From Planctomycetota bacterium (lineage in GTDB: Bacteria; Planctomycetota; E44-bin39): a stretch of 54,035 nt of DNA. Where the stretch lies: positions 1 through 54,035 of the forward strand of contig SOJX01000083.1 in assembly GCA_004376375.1 (NCBI GenBank). The letters run 5' to 3'. Shown in pieces: positions 1 through 9,297 of this stretch. Positions within the stretch are counted from its first letter, which is position 1, and each line of letters starts with the position of its first letter. Made by a program: the position numbers and the translations under genes. Under the pieces are notes generated by a model. The model was given only the letters and a program-made list of their open reading frames with translations. It searched no databases and had not been told where the DNA came from.

Positions 1-1057
1 TCAATACGCTGAAGCCGCCATGCGTCATCCAGAAGCCGGCATCGCCGTACGGGGAACGGACAGAGTAAGTCAGCTCTTTGTTGTTTGAAAGGTCTTTCAA
101 CTGCGAACTTGCCCAGTAATATTGATCGGACGAGTTGATGTTGCTGGAATGAATTATCCAGTAATCATCGCTTGCGCCGGGCGGCGTTACCGTCAAAACA
201 GAATGGTTCTCGTATGTCGTGCTGGTAGTCGAACCCTGGGTCTGGTTGTCGATATGATTGTAATTGCCCGTCGGCAGCAATATGGCTATTATCGCCGCAT
301 CCTTCACAAATGTAGTGAAATCAGGGTCTACTTGAGCCCGAAACTGAAGCTGATACTTGTAAGGATCCGAACCGCTTGCCGAAAGGACCTCGGACGACAT
401 GAATGAACAATATTGCCACTCCGTCCTTTCAATCGTGTAATTGATTACATTCGTCTCGTCGCGTACCAGGCGGAAATGCCCAAAGCCCGCCTCGTTGAAC
501 TCATCTCTTATCTGCATCGTGGCGATGATAAGATAATCCCCGGCCACGGGCGCCGGCGATATATCAAGCGTGCAGGCGTTCTTCCACACAGTATTCGTAA
601 CGCTTGCCTCGCTGAGGTTTTCGGCATAGTAGTGCGCGGTTGGGCCGGTCGTATACGCTTTGATGTAGCGATTGTATGTGGTGTTCGGATCAAGGCCGGT
701 TTCGACGGTTCCCGTTTCACCTGCCGGGATGCCGGTAACAATGGCGGTGTCGGTATCGTTGTCGAAAATGTCGAAGCCGTCTTCGCCGGTGAACTCGTCC
801 CAGGCCCAGGTGAGCGTATCGCTGGTACAGCCGGAGCAGTTGAAACCGGACGGCGCATCAAGGGCAAAAGCCGGCGCGGCCATGAAGAAAACGCAAATGA
901 CCAGGACTGCAATATAAAAGGAGTATGCGACCTTGGGCCGCGAATGACAATCTGGGAAACCAGACCCGCGTTGTTTTGATTCATTCAGGTTAGCTGTGCC
1001 GGAGGCTGGCGGCTTGTTACTATTTTTAAAATTATCTGTCTCTTGCAGTTTTTTCAT
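1..1057 (-). CDS. Secreted protein with fibronectin type III-like domain, C-terminus beyond window
   Basis: The frame is open from ATG at 1057 to the window edge (352 codons). Residues 1-42 are polar. Residues 44-65 are hydrophobic and end in APAFA before LDAPSG, a good signal peptidase I site, so the product is probably exported. Residues about 67-160 look like an FN3 beta-sandwich, with GLDPNTTYNRYIKAY as the typical F-strand region. The remainder is rich in Thr, Ser, Asn and Tyr and I do not recognise it. The ATG has no clear Shine-Dalgarno sequence and the leader is unusually long, so the true start may lie downstream. A 40-bp block shared with the operon A promoter sits immediately upstream. 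The coding frame is certain in outline; the function is unknown. Confidence 0.7.
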   Translation of the reverse strand, partial: MKKLQETDNFKNSNKPPASGTANLNESKQRGSGFPDCHSRPKVAYSFYIAVLVICVFFMAAPAFALDAPSGFNCSGCTSDTLTWAWDEFTGEDGFDIFDNDTDTAIVTGIPAGETGTVETGLDPNTTYNRYIKAYTTGPTAHYYAENLSEASVTNTVWKNACTLDISPAPVAGDYLIIATMQIRDEFNEAGFGHFRLVRDETNVINYTIERTEWQYCSFMSSEVLSASGSDPYKYQLQFRAQVDPDFTTFVKDAAIIAILLPTGNYNHIDNQTQGSTTSTTYENHSVLTVTPPGASDDYWIIHSSNINSSDQYYWASSQLKDLSNNKELTYSVRSPYGDAGFWMTHGGFSVL

Positions 1058-1068
1058 TGGCGAATCTG

Positions 1069-1108
1069 GCCATGGGGACCGTTAAAGGCGGAATATAACA
1101 TATCCGGT
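1069..1108 (-). promoter_or_regulatory. Conserved 40-bp upstream block, copy 1
   Basis: This block matches 3400-3439 at all but a few positions. On the minus strand it includes an imperfect dyad (GGATAT-GTT-ATATTCC) and the core GCCTTTAACGG. It lies just upstream of the gene starting at 1057. Unlike copy 2, it is not followed by a convincing -12 element. It is probably a regulator binding region shared by two units read in the same direction. Confidence 0.55.
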
Positions 1109-1283
1109 GTTTGGGCTGTGAGGGTGTGGAGAGTAGACACAGGCGCTTGTTTGCGCCTGGCCGGGAACGCGGTCGCCTGGCTGGTGGTGCCCATTGCTCT
1201 ACCCCTTCCGACCTTCCTCCGCAACCATTATACCACAATCGGACAAGCGAAATCAACCTCACCGGCAATTCTCAGTGCATGAG

Positions 1284-2216
1284 CTACCTGTAATTCGCGG
1301 TTACGTCGATATAGCAGAAATCTTCCCAGACGCTCAGCACGTTCGCGAACATTTCCACGACCTCGCGCTTGCCGAAGACCTGGGCGCGTATCGGCGACGT
1401 TACCGCAGCGTGCTTGGTCCACCATGCCTTGTCGAGTTCGCAGTTCTCTATGCACGACTCCACGAAGCGCCACCGGCCGCTTGCGAGCACCTCGCCCCAC
1501 ACGTGGTTGCCATCCCGGTCCCCCCACTTCTTGACGCCGGTAGCCCTCGTGGGTATGCATATGGACCTTGCCGCGGCAACGTACAGCTGGGTCAGCTCTC
1601 CGCAGAAGCCGTACCCGTTCTTGATTGTTACCAGCACGCCGGGGTCCCTGGGGTTCGGGGGCCTGTCCTTGTCGTACTGGGCCTTGCTCGCGGCCCAGTT
1701 GTTCGCCTCGACCGCGGCCTGCTCGATTGTCATGCCCTGCACACGCGGGGCTATTTCATCGTAGAACAGCTTGCGCCACTTCTGTGCGGGCTCGGGCGGG
1801 TGTGCGCGGTAAGGGAGCACGTAATGGCAAAAATCCCGTTCAGAAACGTTCCCGCCCCAGGGCATCTCCTCCTTTGCCCTGTATGCATACTCCACGTGCT
1901 CTATTAAAAGATCGGATGGAACAGTGGTGAGATCCTTGTCTTTCATATTGCAAATGAGAAAGGCCATGGCGCCCTTGTGCCCGTCCGGCACGGAGTCAAG
2001 GGCAGTCTGCAGCTCCGGCGCATTGCTCCCGGCCCTCCCCAGTGCGAGGTCTACCGCTTCCTGGTCATAGTTGATGCCGACCCCGGGATTGGTGCCGACC
2101 CCGGTACTGCCGCTGCCGCCGCCACCGCTGCCGCCGCTGCCGCCGCCGCAACCCGCAAACAGCGCTATAGAGAGTGCCGCTATCAGGACTGTCAGGATGG
2201 AGTATCCGGGTTTCAT
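1284..2216 (-). CDS. Transglutaminase-like lipoprotein
   Basis: Start chosen at ATG 2216, which has GGGAGAAG just upstream. The 310-residue product has a lipoprotein signal (ALFAGC, Cys23, then Gly, so not the Asp inner-membrane retention signal). A Gly/Ser linker follows, then a helical region. The C-terminal half has the papain-like transglutaminase core: Cys205 in NGYGFCGELTQLYVAAARS and His238 in DGNHVWGEV. The usual third residue, Asp, appears to be Glu in GRWRFVES. The family makes or breaks amide bonds in proteins or peptides, here presumably outside the cell. It is last in operon A, 26 bases after the metallohydrolase gene. The fold is fairly sure; activity is less sure because of the Glu. 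Confidence 0.85.
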   Translation of the reverse strand: MKPGYSILTVLIAALSIALFAGCGGGSGGSGGGGSGSTGVGTNPGVGINYDQEAVDLALGRAGSNAPELQTALDSVPDGHKGAMAFLICNMKDKDLTTVPSDLLIEHVEYAYRAKEEMPWGGNVSERDFCHYVLPYRAHPPEPAQKWRKLFYDEIAPRVQGMTIEQAAVEANNWAASKAQYDKDRPPNPRDPGVLVTIKNGYGFCGELTQLYVAAARSICIPTRATGVKKWGDRDGNHVWGEVLASGRWRFVESCIENCELDKAWWTKHAAVTSPIRAQVFGKREVVEMFANVLSVWEDFCYIDVTANYR

Positions 2217-2242
2217 ATCTTCTCCCATCAGAAGGAAAGCCA

Positions 2243-2986
2243 TCAGTTATCGGTAATGATGAAATTGATCGCCGGCGGATCGGCATCGTGCGAAGCGGGG
2301 TGAATCCATGACGGCTGGGCCTTGCTGAAGTACTTATCCCAGCAGGGGTCGCTGACGCTGCAATTGGAGCCGTCGCAGTATCCCGTCGGGGTATTTCCGG
2401 GAACCCCCCTGCCCATAAAGCATTTCATGCAGTCGTACTCCTCGTTCTTCCGGTCCATCATGAAGTGGCCCCATTCATGGAGCAGCCCCTGCTGGTAGAA
2501 CCTGCCGGGAAGAAGAATGACGCCCGCCCTGCTGCCCAACCACCAGATGCCCGCGGGGAATCCGTCATACGGTGTTCCGGGGCCTATCGTCGTGCCTTCG
2601 GGATCGCCTATCCAGATGTGGCCCTCGGGCCATTCGCCAGGGGACTGGTCATCAGTCTTGTCCCTGATTGTCACTTCCCGGAAATAATTCTGCCCGTGGA
2701 CCGCAGTCCATAATTTCGAATTGACGCTTTCAATGCCTGCCCTGATTCTTTCCAGTGAGGATGCCTGGGCGTCCAGCTTTATACTGATGACAAGGTCGGA
2801 AGCCGTGGCCGAGGCCGGGGCACCGTTGCCGGTATTGGTGTTCGTATTGGTGCCGCTGCCGCTGCCGCTTCCGGTTCCTGTAACGGCGAAGCCGCCACGG
2901 CTTGATTTGTGCGATTGGCCGCATCCGGGCATTGCGAAAATCACGGCAATAATCATTGTGAGGCTCAGGATAACGGCCCGTTTCAT
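2243..2986 (-). CDS. CLCA-like zinc metallohydrolase lipoprotein
   Basis: 247 residues. Signal peptide with lipobox AMPGC (Cys22), then GQSHKSSRGG and a Gly/Ser/Thr/Asn linker to about residue 55. Residues 80-107 hold the block LWTAVHGQNYFREVTI, and residues 170-184 hold HEWGH followed by NEEY. This is the arrangement in the N-terminal zinc metallohydrolase domain of CLCA proteins (HEWAH followed by DEY), with the second His and the downstream acidic residue as expected ligands. A Cys-rich segment with YCDGSNC then PCW follows and recurs in operon E paralogues. A Shine-Dalgarno GGAGG precedes the ATG. Middle gene of operon A. Zinc hydrolase is well supported; substrate unknown. Confidence 0.85.
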   Translation of the reverse strand: MKRAVILSLTMIIAVIFAMPGCGQSHKSSRGGFAVTGTGSGSGSGTNTNTNTGNGAPASATASDLVISIKLDAQASSLERIRAGIESVNSKLWTAVHGQNYFREVTIRDKTDDQSPGEWPEGHIWIGDPEGTTIGPGTPYDGFPAGIWWLGSRAGVILLPGRFYQQGLLHEWGHFMMDRKNEEYDCMKCFMGRGVPGNTPTGYCDGSNCSVSDPCWDKYFSKAQPSWIHPASHDADPPAINFIITDN

Positions 2987-3033
2987 TTGTGATCCTCCAC
3001 CTGAATCGCTGCCATGCGGCGGATATCCTTATG

Positions 3034-3342
3034 TTACGCGTCAACGTGGATTCTGCCCGAATCCGAAGCCAACTTCGCAGCCACAAGCTGGCTGTCGTCA
3101 AGGCTCGGAAACGGCGGAACTATCTTGACGTTGCCGTTTTGTTCCCGAATCCACTCGAAAAGCGTTACACCCACGGAATCAACTGATGTGCAATCGTTTA
3201 GGTCAAGAAATACGGAAGGGTAAGACTCGATAAGCCTGCGCAAAATCGCAAAGCAGTTTCGGGCAACATGGCCTGTAAGCCTGCCTGCTATGTGCAGTTT
3301 GACAGCCTGATTTTCTATGGTTATTGATATTTTCTCTTTCAT
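3034..3342 (-). CDS. STAS-domain protein (anti-sigma factor antagonist type)
   Basis: A 102-residue single STAS domain from ATG 3342; the frame extends upstream but that part is not STAS-like. Motifs: IAGRLTGHVARNCFAILRR near residue 20 and LNDCTSVDSVGVTLFEWI near residue 55. The Ser in DSVG sits where SpoIIAA/RsbV proteins are phosphorylated. Two more STAS genes in the window (36417, 39667) share the GKLxGHxAR and DSxG signatures. First gene of operon A, directly behind a sigma-54-like promoter and divergent from EBP1. No RsbW/SpoIIAB-type partner kinase is visible in the window, so the partner may be elsewhere, or a neighbouring Ser/Thr kinase may act on it (inference). Confidence 0.85.
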   Translation of the reverse strand: MKEKISITIENQAVKLHIAGRLTGHVARNCFAILRRLIESYPSVFLDLNDCTSVDSVGVTLFEWIREQNGNVKIVPPFPSLDDSQLVAAKLASDSGRIHVDA

Positions 3343-3374
3343 TGGCTTGTTTTCCGTATTGTAATGTGTGTATA

Positions 3375-3391
3375 TGCAATACAATATTGCA
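3375..3391. promoter_or_regulatory. Perfect palindrome at promoter of operon A
   Basis: TGCAATACAATATTGCA has 7-base arms and a 3-base centre. It overlaps the -12 side and predicted start of the minus-strand sigma-54-like promoter, a position suited to an operator or a 5' mRNA hairpin. Confidence 0.45.
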
Positions 3392-3403
3392 CAAAGGGTG
3401 CCA
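3388..3403 (-). promoter_or_regulatory. Sigma-54-type promoter of operon A
   Basis: The minus strand reads TGGCACCCTTTGTGCA. It has a perfect -24 TGGCAC, and the -12 GC falls at the correct spacing. Start codon 3342 is about 46 bases downstream. EBP1, a sigma-54 activator, is divergently encoded next door. Confidence 0.6.
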
Positions 3404-3439
3404 TGGGGGCCGTTAAAGGCAGGATATGACATATCTGGT
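3400..3439 (-). promoter_or_regulatory. Conserved 40-bp upstream block, copy 2
   Basis: Near-identical to 1069-1108. The minus strand contains the exact dyad GATATG-T-CATATC about 25 bases upstream of the -24 element. Likely a regulator site. Confidence 0.55.
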
Positions 3440-3557
3440 TTGTATTCAAGAAGTTATGCCAGACAAGTTCGGCGGCCGCCATAGAAACGACTCAATATTC
3501 CTATGTTTTTTACGGAAGGCTTGGCGAAAAATTAGCCCATGCTTTGCCTGCAATATG

Positions 3558-3586
3558 TTGTTTTCTCGCGGAACCTCGTGTATAAT
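3558..3586 (+). promoter_or_regulatory. Sigma-70-type promoter of EBP1
   Basis: TTGTTT, then 17 bases, then a perfect TATAAT at 3581-3586. The start codon at 3610 gives a leader of about 17 bases. Confidence 0.6.
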
Positions 3587-3609
3587 GGCGACACTGCACA
3601 GGTTATGAC

Positions 3610-6600
3610 ATGGCTGGTGATATGGACCGCGATAAGTCTGAACGTCCGAGGCAGGAAAAAGGCGATTCGGAAATTTACGAGACGCCGGTATCGCGGTTCG
3701 TCGTCTCCTCGGATGCGAAGCGTAGCGCGATTGTGCACCCGTACGAGCCCGGCGGCACAATTGCGAACCGCTACCGCGTGGAGCGCGAAATCGGCGTCGG
3801 CGGCATGTGCACCGTTTATCTTGTCTCCGAGCCGAACCGGTCCAAACAGCCGATTGCTCTCAAGGTCGTTGCCGGCGAGACAAATCCCGTACGCCTTGAA
3901 ACGTTCCGCAATGAATTTCATATTCTGGCCCACCTCAATCATGAAAACCTGATCCGGGTGTTCGACTTCGGAGTGCTTCCGGGAAATGACGGATTTTTTT
4001 ATACTGCCGAATACATCGAGGGCAGCGACCTGTCCGAAGCGGCAACCGACGCGGGCGAAGAAAAGCTCATCCACTACATTGTGCAGGCTTGTCGCGCGCT
4101 CGAGTATGTTCACACGCGGGGATACATTCACTATGATGTAAAGCCGAAGAACCTGCTTGTAACGCGCGATGGCGTAGTAAAACTGACTGACTTCGGCCTC
4201 AGCGCCCTCGCCGGGCGCGGCCTTGGGAAGCGTGTCCGTGGTACGCCGGCTTACACCGCGCCCGAGATAATTACCGGTGCGGATATCGACTATCGCGCCG
4301 ACCTTTACTCCCTGGGGGCTGCGCTATATGAAATCGCGACCGGAACACCGCCCTTTCGCAGGCGAGACCTGCATGACCTCTTCCGGGCACATCTTACGGA
4401 ACCTCCAAAACCATTGCGTTCGATACGCCCCGAAGTGCCTGAGTATCTCGATTCAATTGTTTTGCGTCTCCTGGCAAAAAATCCAGCAGACCGTTATGAC
4501 AGCGCGAACGCGGTGATCGAGGCTATCTCAAAAGCCCGCGGCGTTGAAATCGAGCTTCAGCCGGAAAGCTCGGCAGAGGGATACCTGCGGATGCCGCCCC
4601 TGCGTGGGCGAGACAGCGAAATGGAAGCCGTCCGCTCCGCTCTGGATAAACTCGCTGACGGGCGCGGGGGGCACGTTCTCATCGAAGGGCCAAAAGGCAT
4701 AGGTTGCACGCGTTTCCTTCGTGAAATACATTTCGAAGCGCAACTGCGTGGATATGCTACCGCTTTCGGCAAGGCCGACGAAGGCAATCTCTTCGAGAAG
4801 CTTGCAACAGAACTGACTGCTCATCATAAGGTCGAACCGCCGCCGGCTACCGAAGGCGATAATGAATTGCAGACTGCTGATGTAAGCGTAACCCTTCCGG
4901 ATACTGCAGCCAGCATCGTCGCTGCCGCCGAACACGTACCGGTCGTTATGGGTGTTGATGACATCCATGCCGCACAACCTTCGACCCGGGCCGCGCTTGA
5001 AAGCCTCGGACGGATACTCACAACCTCCGATGCCCCGGCATTGCTCCTTGTTACCGCCTGGCACGATACGGAAGGTAAAGAGGCAATCGTTACGCCTTCG
5101 ACAATTCGCCTTCGCCTGCGCTCGTTGAGCCAGGAAGAGGTTGGTGAAGTAGCGACCCTTATGTTCGGTCGCGTCCCTGCTCCCGAGCTTTTCGTCTCCC
5201 GCCTTGCGGAGGCCACCGGCGGCAACCCGCACGCGGTAGTCGAGATGGTCCGGATGCTGGTTGCATCGGGCGAGATTGCGGTGATTGAAGGGAAGTGGCG
5301 GTTCCGCGGCGGGATAGAGCCCTTTGCCATGCCGCAATCCCTTGCAGGATTCTATTCAAACCAGATTGAAACTCTCGGCAGGTTCGAACACAGCCTTGCT
5401 CTCAATCTCGCGCTGCTTGGCCGCGCGGCATCCATGACGGAGATTTCCACGATTCACAATGAACCTGCCGAACGAGTTGCCGCCGCTCTCGGTGACCTTG
5501 AGCGGCATGAGATTATCCGCCGCGCCGACGGACGCGTCGAAATCGCGAACCAGGGACTCAGGGACGCGCTTTTTGCCTCGCGCACCAGGGTAGCGCTTAT
5601 GTTAAGACATAAGCGCATTGCCGAAAAGCTGGCGAGTATCAGCGACCGTGACGTGGGTGACCTTGAGATCGCCAAGCATTTCCTCCTCGGCGGCTCGCGG
5701 CGCAAGGGCTTACGCTACGGTCTTTCCGGGATAGAAGCGGGCGAGGTCGAGAAGGACCCGGCCGCGGTCGTCCCGGTACTCGAACGGTTGCGAACGGTTT
5801 CGCAAAAGGCCGCGCGCGCCGTTCGGGCGAAGGTCCTGTTCGCGCTTGCCGAAGCAATCACGGACAGGAGCGACCCCCGGGCCACGATCGAAGTAATCGA
5901 AGAGTATCTCAGCGTTGCGCCTCAAAAAGAATCTGCTGAACGCCGCATCCGGATGCAGCGTCACGCCGCCAAGTGCTACGACCGTCTCAACCGGCCTGAA
6001 CAGGCCTATGCGGCGTGGAAAAGGACGCTCGCGCTTGCGAAACCGGGCTCCCCGGACTATCTCCGTATTCTTGCAGCCTATTCAACTGCCCTTCAATATC
6101 ACGGCAAGTTCGCCGAGTGTGAGCGGTTGCTTCTCGATGCCGTTGAGCGGTTCGGCGATAAAAAAGACCCTGGAATGTTGGGATTGCTGATAAACCTGGC
6201 CCACCTGGCCATGCACCAGGAAAAGCTGGATCTCGTCGATGAATACTCGGATCGCGTGTACAACCTGGCGCGCCAGATAGGCGAGGACGAAACGCCTAAG
6301 GTCTTGTCACTGCTGGCCATGAAGAACTATGTCAGAGACGAATATGAAGAAGCGGAAACCCACTTGAAACGGGCGCGGCAGACAGCGCTGGAACTGAAGC
6401 AGTTCCGACTCCTGGGGAGTATAACCAACAACCTGACTGTGATTGCTTTCCGACTCGGGCATGTGGATGAAGCTCTTCAATATGCGGCGGAAGTGGAAAC
6501 CATCTGGCGGCGATACGGAAACTTTCGGGGCCTTGCACATTTACACGTCGCTCTTGGAAATGCGATCTCACGCAGGGTCGGATCCACTCCGGCGCTTGGA

Positions 6601-9240
6601 TACCTGCGAAAAGGCCTCGAATACGCCCGTATCGCCGGCACAACCATGATGGAACACGAACTTTTGGACAAGATCGCAAACGTGTTGTTCCGGCGCGGAG
6701 ACCTGGAAGGCGCTATTCAGTACAGCCGAGAGGCCGACCAGCTCGTGATGTCAGGCCGGATGGAACAGCGGGTCTTTCCGAGGTTAACCAGGGCGATAGC
6801 CACGGCTCTCGCCGGCAGCGCCGCCGCCGGTCTCGAATCCGCCACAAAGGCGCTTGATATGGCACTGGAAGGAACCGACGCCAGCGCCGTCATGAACGCG
6901 CGCCAGGTTCTCGGCCTCATTGCCGTGATGGCCGGCGACTTCCGCCTCGCCCTCGGCCAACTGGACTGTTTCGAAAAACTGGCGCCGAAATCAAGCATCG
7001 AGGAGCGGTTCGAAATACTGATGTTCTCTGCGGAGTTCTGGTTTGGGGTGGGTCAGTTCGGGCGCGTCTCGGAGATACTCCGCCGCATCGCTGACGAACC
7101 CGACATGATAGAATCCGACCTTGACCGTGGCAGAAGTGCGATGATGGTCGGTAGATTGGCAACCTCGTATTACCGTTTTACGGAGGCTGAAGCGTCATTC
7201 AGGACCGCCGACCACCTGCACAGCGCGGACCGGCACGTCGGGGCCTTTATTGAGCTGAGCCAGGCGAAGGTTGAACTCGAATTCTGCAAGCGTGACGCGG
7301 AAGCGGCAAGGACACAGCTTGAGCGGTTAAAAGCAACTGTTGTTGCGCTGCCGAGCACGTCGGCGTTTTACAGTTTACTGGTGCAACGCCTTCGGGCGCG
7401 GCTTGCGCTGCTCGAAGGCGATCGTGAAGCCGCTTACCGAGAGGCGATGAGCGGCCTATTGGAGGCGCGGGGTGCGGGATACCGACTGCTTCAACTGCAC
7501 TTTGCCAAAATTGCCGCGGAAACGACCCGCGACGCGGATGAGTCAGAAAACCTCAGCGAAAACGCCGCCGAACTCGCCGCCGAGTTGGCCGAACCATTTG
7601 ACGCGTCTATTCGCGAATCCGTACGTGAACACCTTCTTGCGCCCCCGCACGAAAGCGCGCCGTTTATTGGGGACGAATTCAGTGCCGACAAGGCCGCGGG
7701 CATTGCCGAAGACCTGGTTCAGCTTGCCATATTTCTCGCGCGGGAAAACGATCCTCAGCGCGCGATCCAGGCAATTCTCGACGTTGCTTTCCGGGTTCTT
7801 GATGCTAAAAGGGCTTTTGTAGTCATCCGCGAAAAAGACGGCCTCACATTCACCGGCAACCGCTATGCATCGGGCGTTGCACCGGAAGCGCCGGACAGGG
7901 AAGTTTCGACATCGATTATCGAGCGTGTAATTGAGACCGGCACGACGGTTTTTTCTGAGCGAGCGAAGGACGAGACTATTTTTGCCTCGTTTCAGAGTGT
8001 TATCGATCTCGATCTTCTTTCGGTCCTCGCCGTGCCGCTGCGAATCGGTGGTGTGGTTCGCGGCTGCCTTTATCTCGACAATGCAGGCACTGCCGGCGCA
8101 TTCAGCACCGAGGGCCGGCGCCTTGCGGAATGCCTCGCCGGCCTTGCAGGCGCCGTCCTCGACAAGCAACTGTTGCTCCAGAAGACCAGGGAGGCTTCTG
8201 AGTCGATCCAATACCGTTTTGAGCAGCAGTCGGCGGAGTTCGAAATTGTGCGGCAGGAACTGGAGGCGGAACGCGAAGCGCGCGAAACAGAAGTGGGTTT
8301 AAGAGCCATTATCGGGCAAAGTCCGGCCATCAGGAAGGTCGCGGCTGCGCTTGAGCGCGCTGCAACAGTAAGTTTCCCCGTGCTTCTGACAGGTGAAAGC
8401 GGCACGGGTAAAGACCTCGCGGCGAAGGTGCTGCACAATATCGGTCCGCGGCGCAAGGCGAGGCTGATTGCCGTGAATTGCGGCAGCATACCGGAATCAC
8501 TTTTCGAGGCCGAGCTTTTCGGTGTCGAGCGCGGTGCGTTCACAGGCGCCGAGGAAACCAAACCCGGCTTGGTCGAAATGGCCCACGGTGGGACTCTGCT
8601 TCTTGACGAAACTGCCGACCTTCCGCCATCCGCTCAGAATTCCCTGCTGCGCGCGGTTTCGGAGGGGACGATACGGCGTGTTGGAGGCCGGGAGCCCATC
8701 AAGGTTGATATTCGCATTGTATCGGCCTCGAACCGCAACCTTGCCAGGCTTGTCGAAGACGGGCATTTTCGTTCGGACCTGTTTTTCCGGTTAAACACTA
8801 TCGAGATTATCCTGCCGCCTTTGCGCGAGCGCGAAGGCGACGTTCCGATGCTTGCTTCGCATTTTCTGAAGGATATAACCGAAGCCCACGGCGGTAAAAT
8901 GAAGCCTCTGTCGCTTGCGGCGATGAAACGGCTGGAAGAATATTCGTGGCCGGGTAATGTGCTCGAACTCCGCAATGTTCTTGAGCGGGCTTATCTGGTT
9001 GCGGAAGAGAAAATCACTCCGGATGACTTTAAACTCGTTTCCCCACAACCGGAGGCTATTGCCGACGCGAAACTGGACCCCGGGAAGCTCAGATTGGAGG
9101 ACCTGGAGCGCGAACATATCTTGCGCGTTCTCAACTTGAACAAAGGGCAAATAGGCAAAACCGCCCGCCAGTTGGGAATTAATCGCCATACTCTTCGCAA
9201 CAAGCTTAATCGATACAACAAGGAAGGATACCTTTCCTGA
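3610..9240 (+). CDS. EBP1: Ser/Thr kinase-ATPase-TPR-GAF-sigma-54 activator fusion
   Basis: 1876 residues. Kinase at about 54-310: glycine loop GVGG, Lys85, HYDVKPKN (Asp176; Tyr replaces the usual Arg of HRD), DFG Asp194. A PknK-like ATPase module follows, but its P-loop, GPKGIGCT (360-367), has Cys for the catalytic Lys. TPR-type helices run to about 1370, and a GAF domain lies at about 1385-1540. The sigma-54 AAA+ domain has an intact Walker A GESGTGKD (1595-1602), GAFTGA (1642-1647), Walker B LLLDE and a Fis-type HTH at the end. It should open sigma-54 promoters in response to a kinase/GAF/TPR signal. ATG 3625 is an alternative start. Divergent from operon A, which has a sigma-54-like promoter. 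Domain order is certain; the signal is unknown. Confidence 0.93.
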   Translation: MAGDMDRDKSERPRQEKGDSEIYETPVSRFVVSSDAKRSAIVHPYEPGGTIANRYRVEREIGVGGMCTVYLVSEPNRSKQPIALKVVAGETNPVRLETFRNEFHILAHLNHENLIRVFDFGVLPGNDGFFYTAEYIEGSDLSEAATDAGEEKLIHYIVQACRALEYVHTRGYIHYDVKPKNLLVTRDGVVKLTDFGLSALAGRGLGKRVRGTPAYTAPEIITGADIDYRADLYSLGAALYEIATGTPPFRRRDLHDLFRAHLTEPPKPLRSIRPEVPEYLDSIVLRLLAKNPADRYDSANAVIEAISKARGVEIELQPESSAEGYLRMPPLRGRDSEMEAVRSALDKLADGRGGHVLIEGPKGIGCTRFLREIHFEAQLRGYATAFGKADEGNLFEKLATELTAHHKVEPPPATEGDNELQTADVSVTLPDTAASIVAAAEHVPVVMGVDDIHAAQPSTRAALESLGRILTTSDAPALLLVTAWHDTEGKEAIVTPSTIRLRLRSLSQEEVGEVATLMFGRVPAPELFVSRLAEATGGNPHAVVEMVRMLVASGEIAVIEGKWRFRGGIEPFAMPQSLAGFYSNQIETLGRFEHSLALNLALLGRAASMTEISTIHNEPAERVAAALGDLERHEIIRRADGRVEIANQGLRDALFASRTRVALMLRHKRIAEKLASISDRDVGDLEIAKHFLLGGSRRKGLRYGLSGIEAGEVEKDPAAVVPVLERLRTVSQKAARAVRAKVLFALAEAITDRSDPRATIEVIEEYLSVAPQKESAERRIRMQRHAAKCYDRLNRPEQAYAAWKRTLALAKPGSPDYLRILAAYSTALQYHGKFAECERLLLDAVERFGDKKDPGMLGLLINLAHLAMHQEKLDLVDEYSDRVYNLARQIGEDETPKVLSLLAMKNYVRDEYEEAETHLKRARQTALELKQFRLLGSITNNLTVIAFRLGHVDEALQYAAEVETIWRRYGNFRGLAHLHVALGNAISRRVGSTPALGYLRKGLEYARIAGTTMMEHELLDKIANVLFRRGDLEGAIQYSREADQLVMSGRMEQRVFPRLTRAIATALAGSAAAGLESATKALDMALEGTDASAVMNARQVLGLIAVMAGDFRLALGQLDCFEKLAPKSSIEERFEILMFSAEFWFGVGQFGRVSEILRRIADEPDMIESDLDRGRSAMMVGRLATSYYRFTEAEASFRTADHLHSADRHVGAFIELSQAKVELEFCKRDAEAARTQLERLKATVVALPSTSAFYSLLVQRLRARLALLEGDREAAYREAMSGLLEARGAGYRLLQLHFAKIAAETTRDADESENLSENAAELAAELAEPFDASIRESVREHLLAPPHESAPFIGDEFSADKAAGIAEDLVQLAIFLARENDPQRAIQAILDVAFRVLDAKRAFVVIREKDGLTFTGNRYASGVAPEAPDREVSTSIIERVIETGTTVFSERAKDETIFASFQSVIDLDLLSVLAVPLRIGGVVRGCLYLDNAGTAGAFSTEGRRLAECLAGLAGAVLDKQLLLQKTREASESIQYRFEQQSAEFEIVRQELEAEREARETEVGLRAIIGQSPAIRKVAAALERAATVSFPVLLTGESGTGKDLAAKVLHNIGPRRKARLIAVNCGSIPESLFEAELFGVERGAFTGAEETKPGLVEMAHGGTLLLDETADLPPSAQNSLLRAVSEGTIRRVGGREPIKVDIRIVSASNRNLARLVEDGHFRSDLFFRLNTIEIILPPLREREGDVPMLASHFLKDITEAHGGKMKPLSLAAMKRLEEYSWPGNVLELRNVLERAYLVAEEKITPDDFKLVSPQPEAIADAKLDPGKLRLEDLEREHILRVLNLNKGQIGKTARQLGINRHTLRNKLNRYNKEGYLS

Positions 9241-9297
9241 CCAGGCTAACCGAATAAACCTGCGTGCCGAGGCCCGCGCAAGGAATCTATCCTGTTT

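Noticed and set aside
508..984. Long minus-strand open frame, 158 codons
   Set aside because: Its product is Pro/Arg/Ser-rich with no family look. The overlapping frame running from 1057 off the window edge gives a signal peptide and an FN3-like domain, so that one is the gene.
1140..1159. CAGGCGC-N6-GCGCCTG hairpin as terminator
   Set aside because: A good stem, but no T-run on either side; function unclear.
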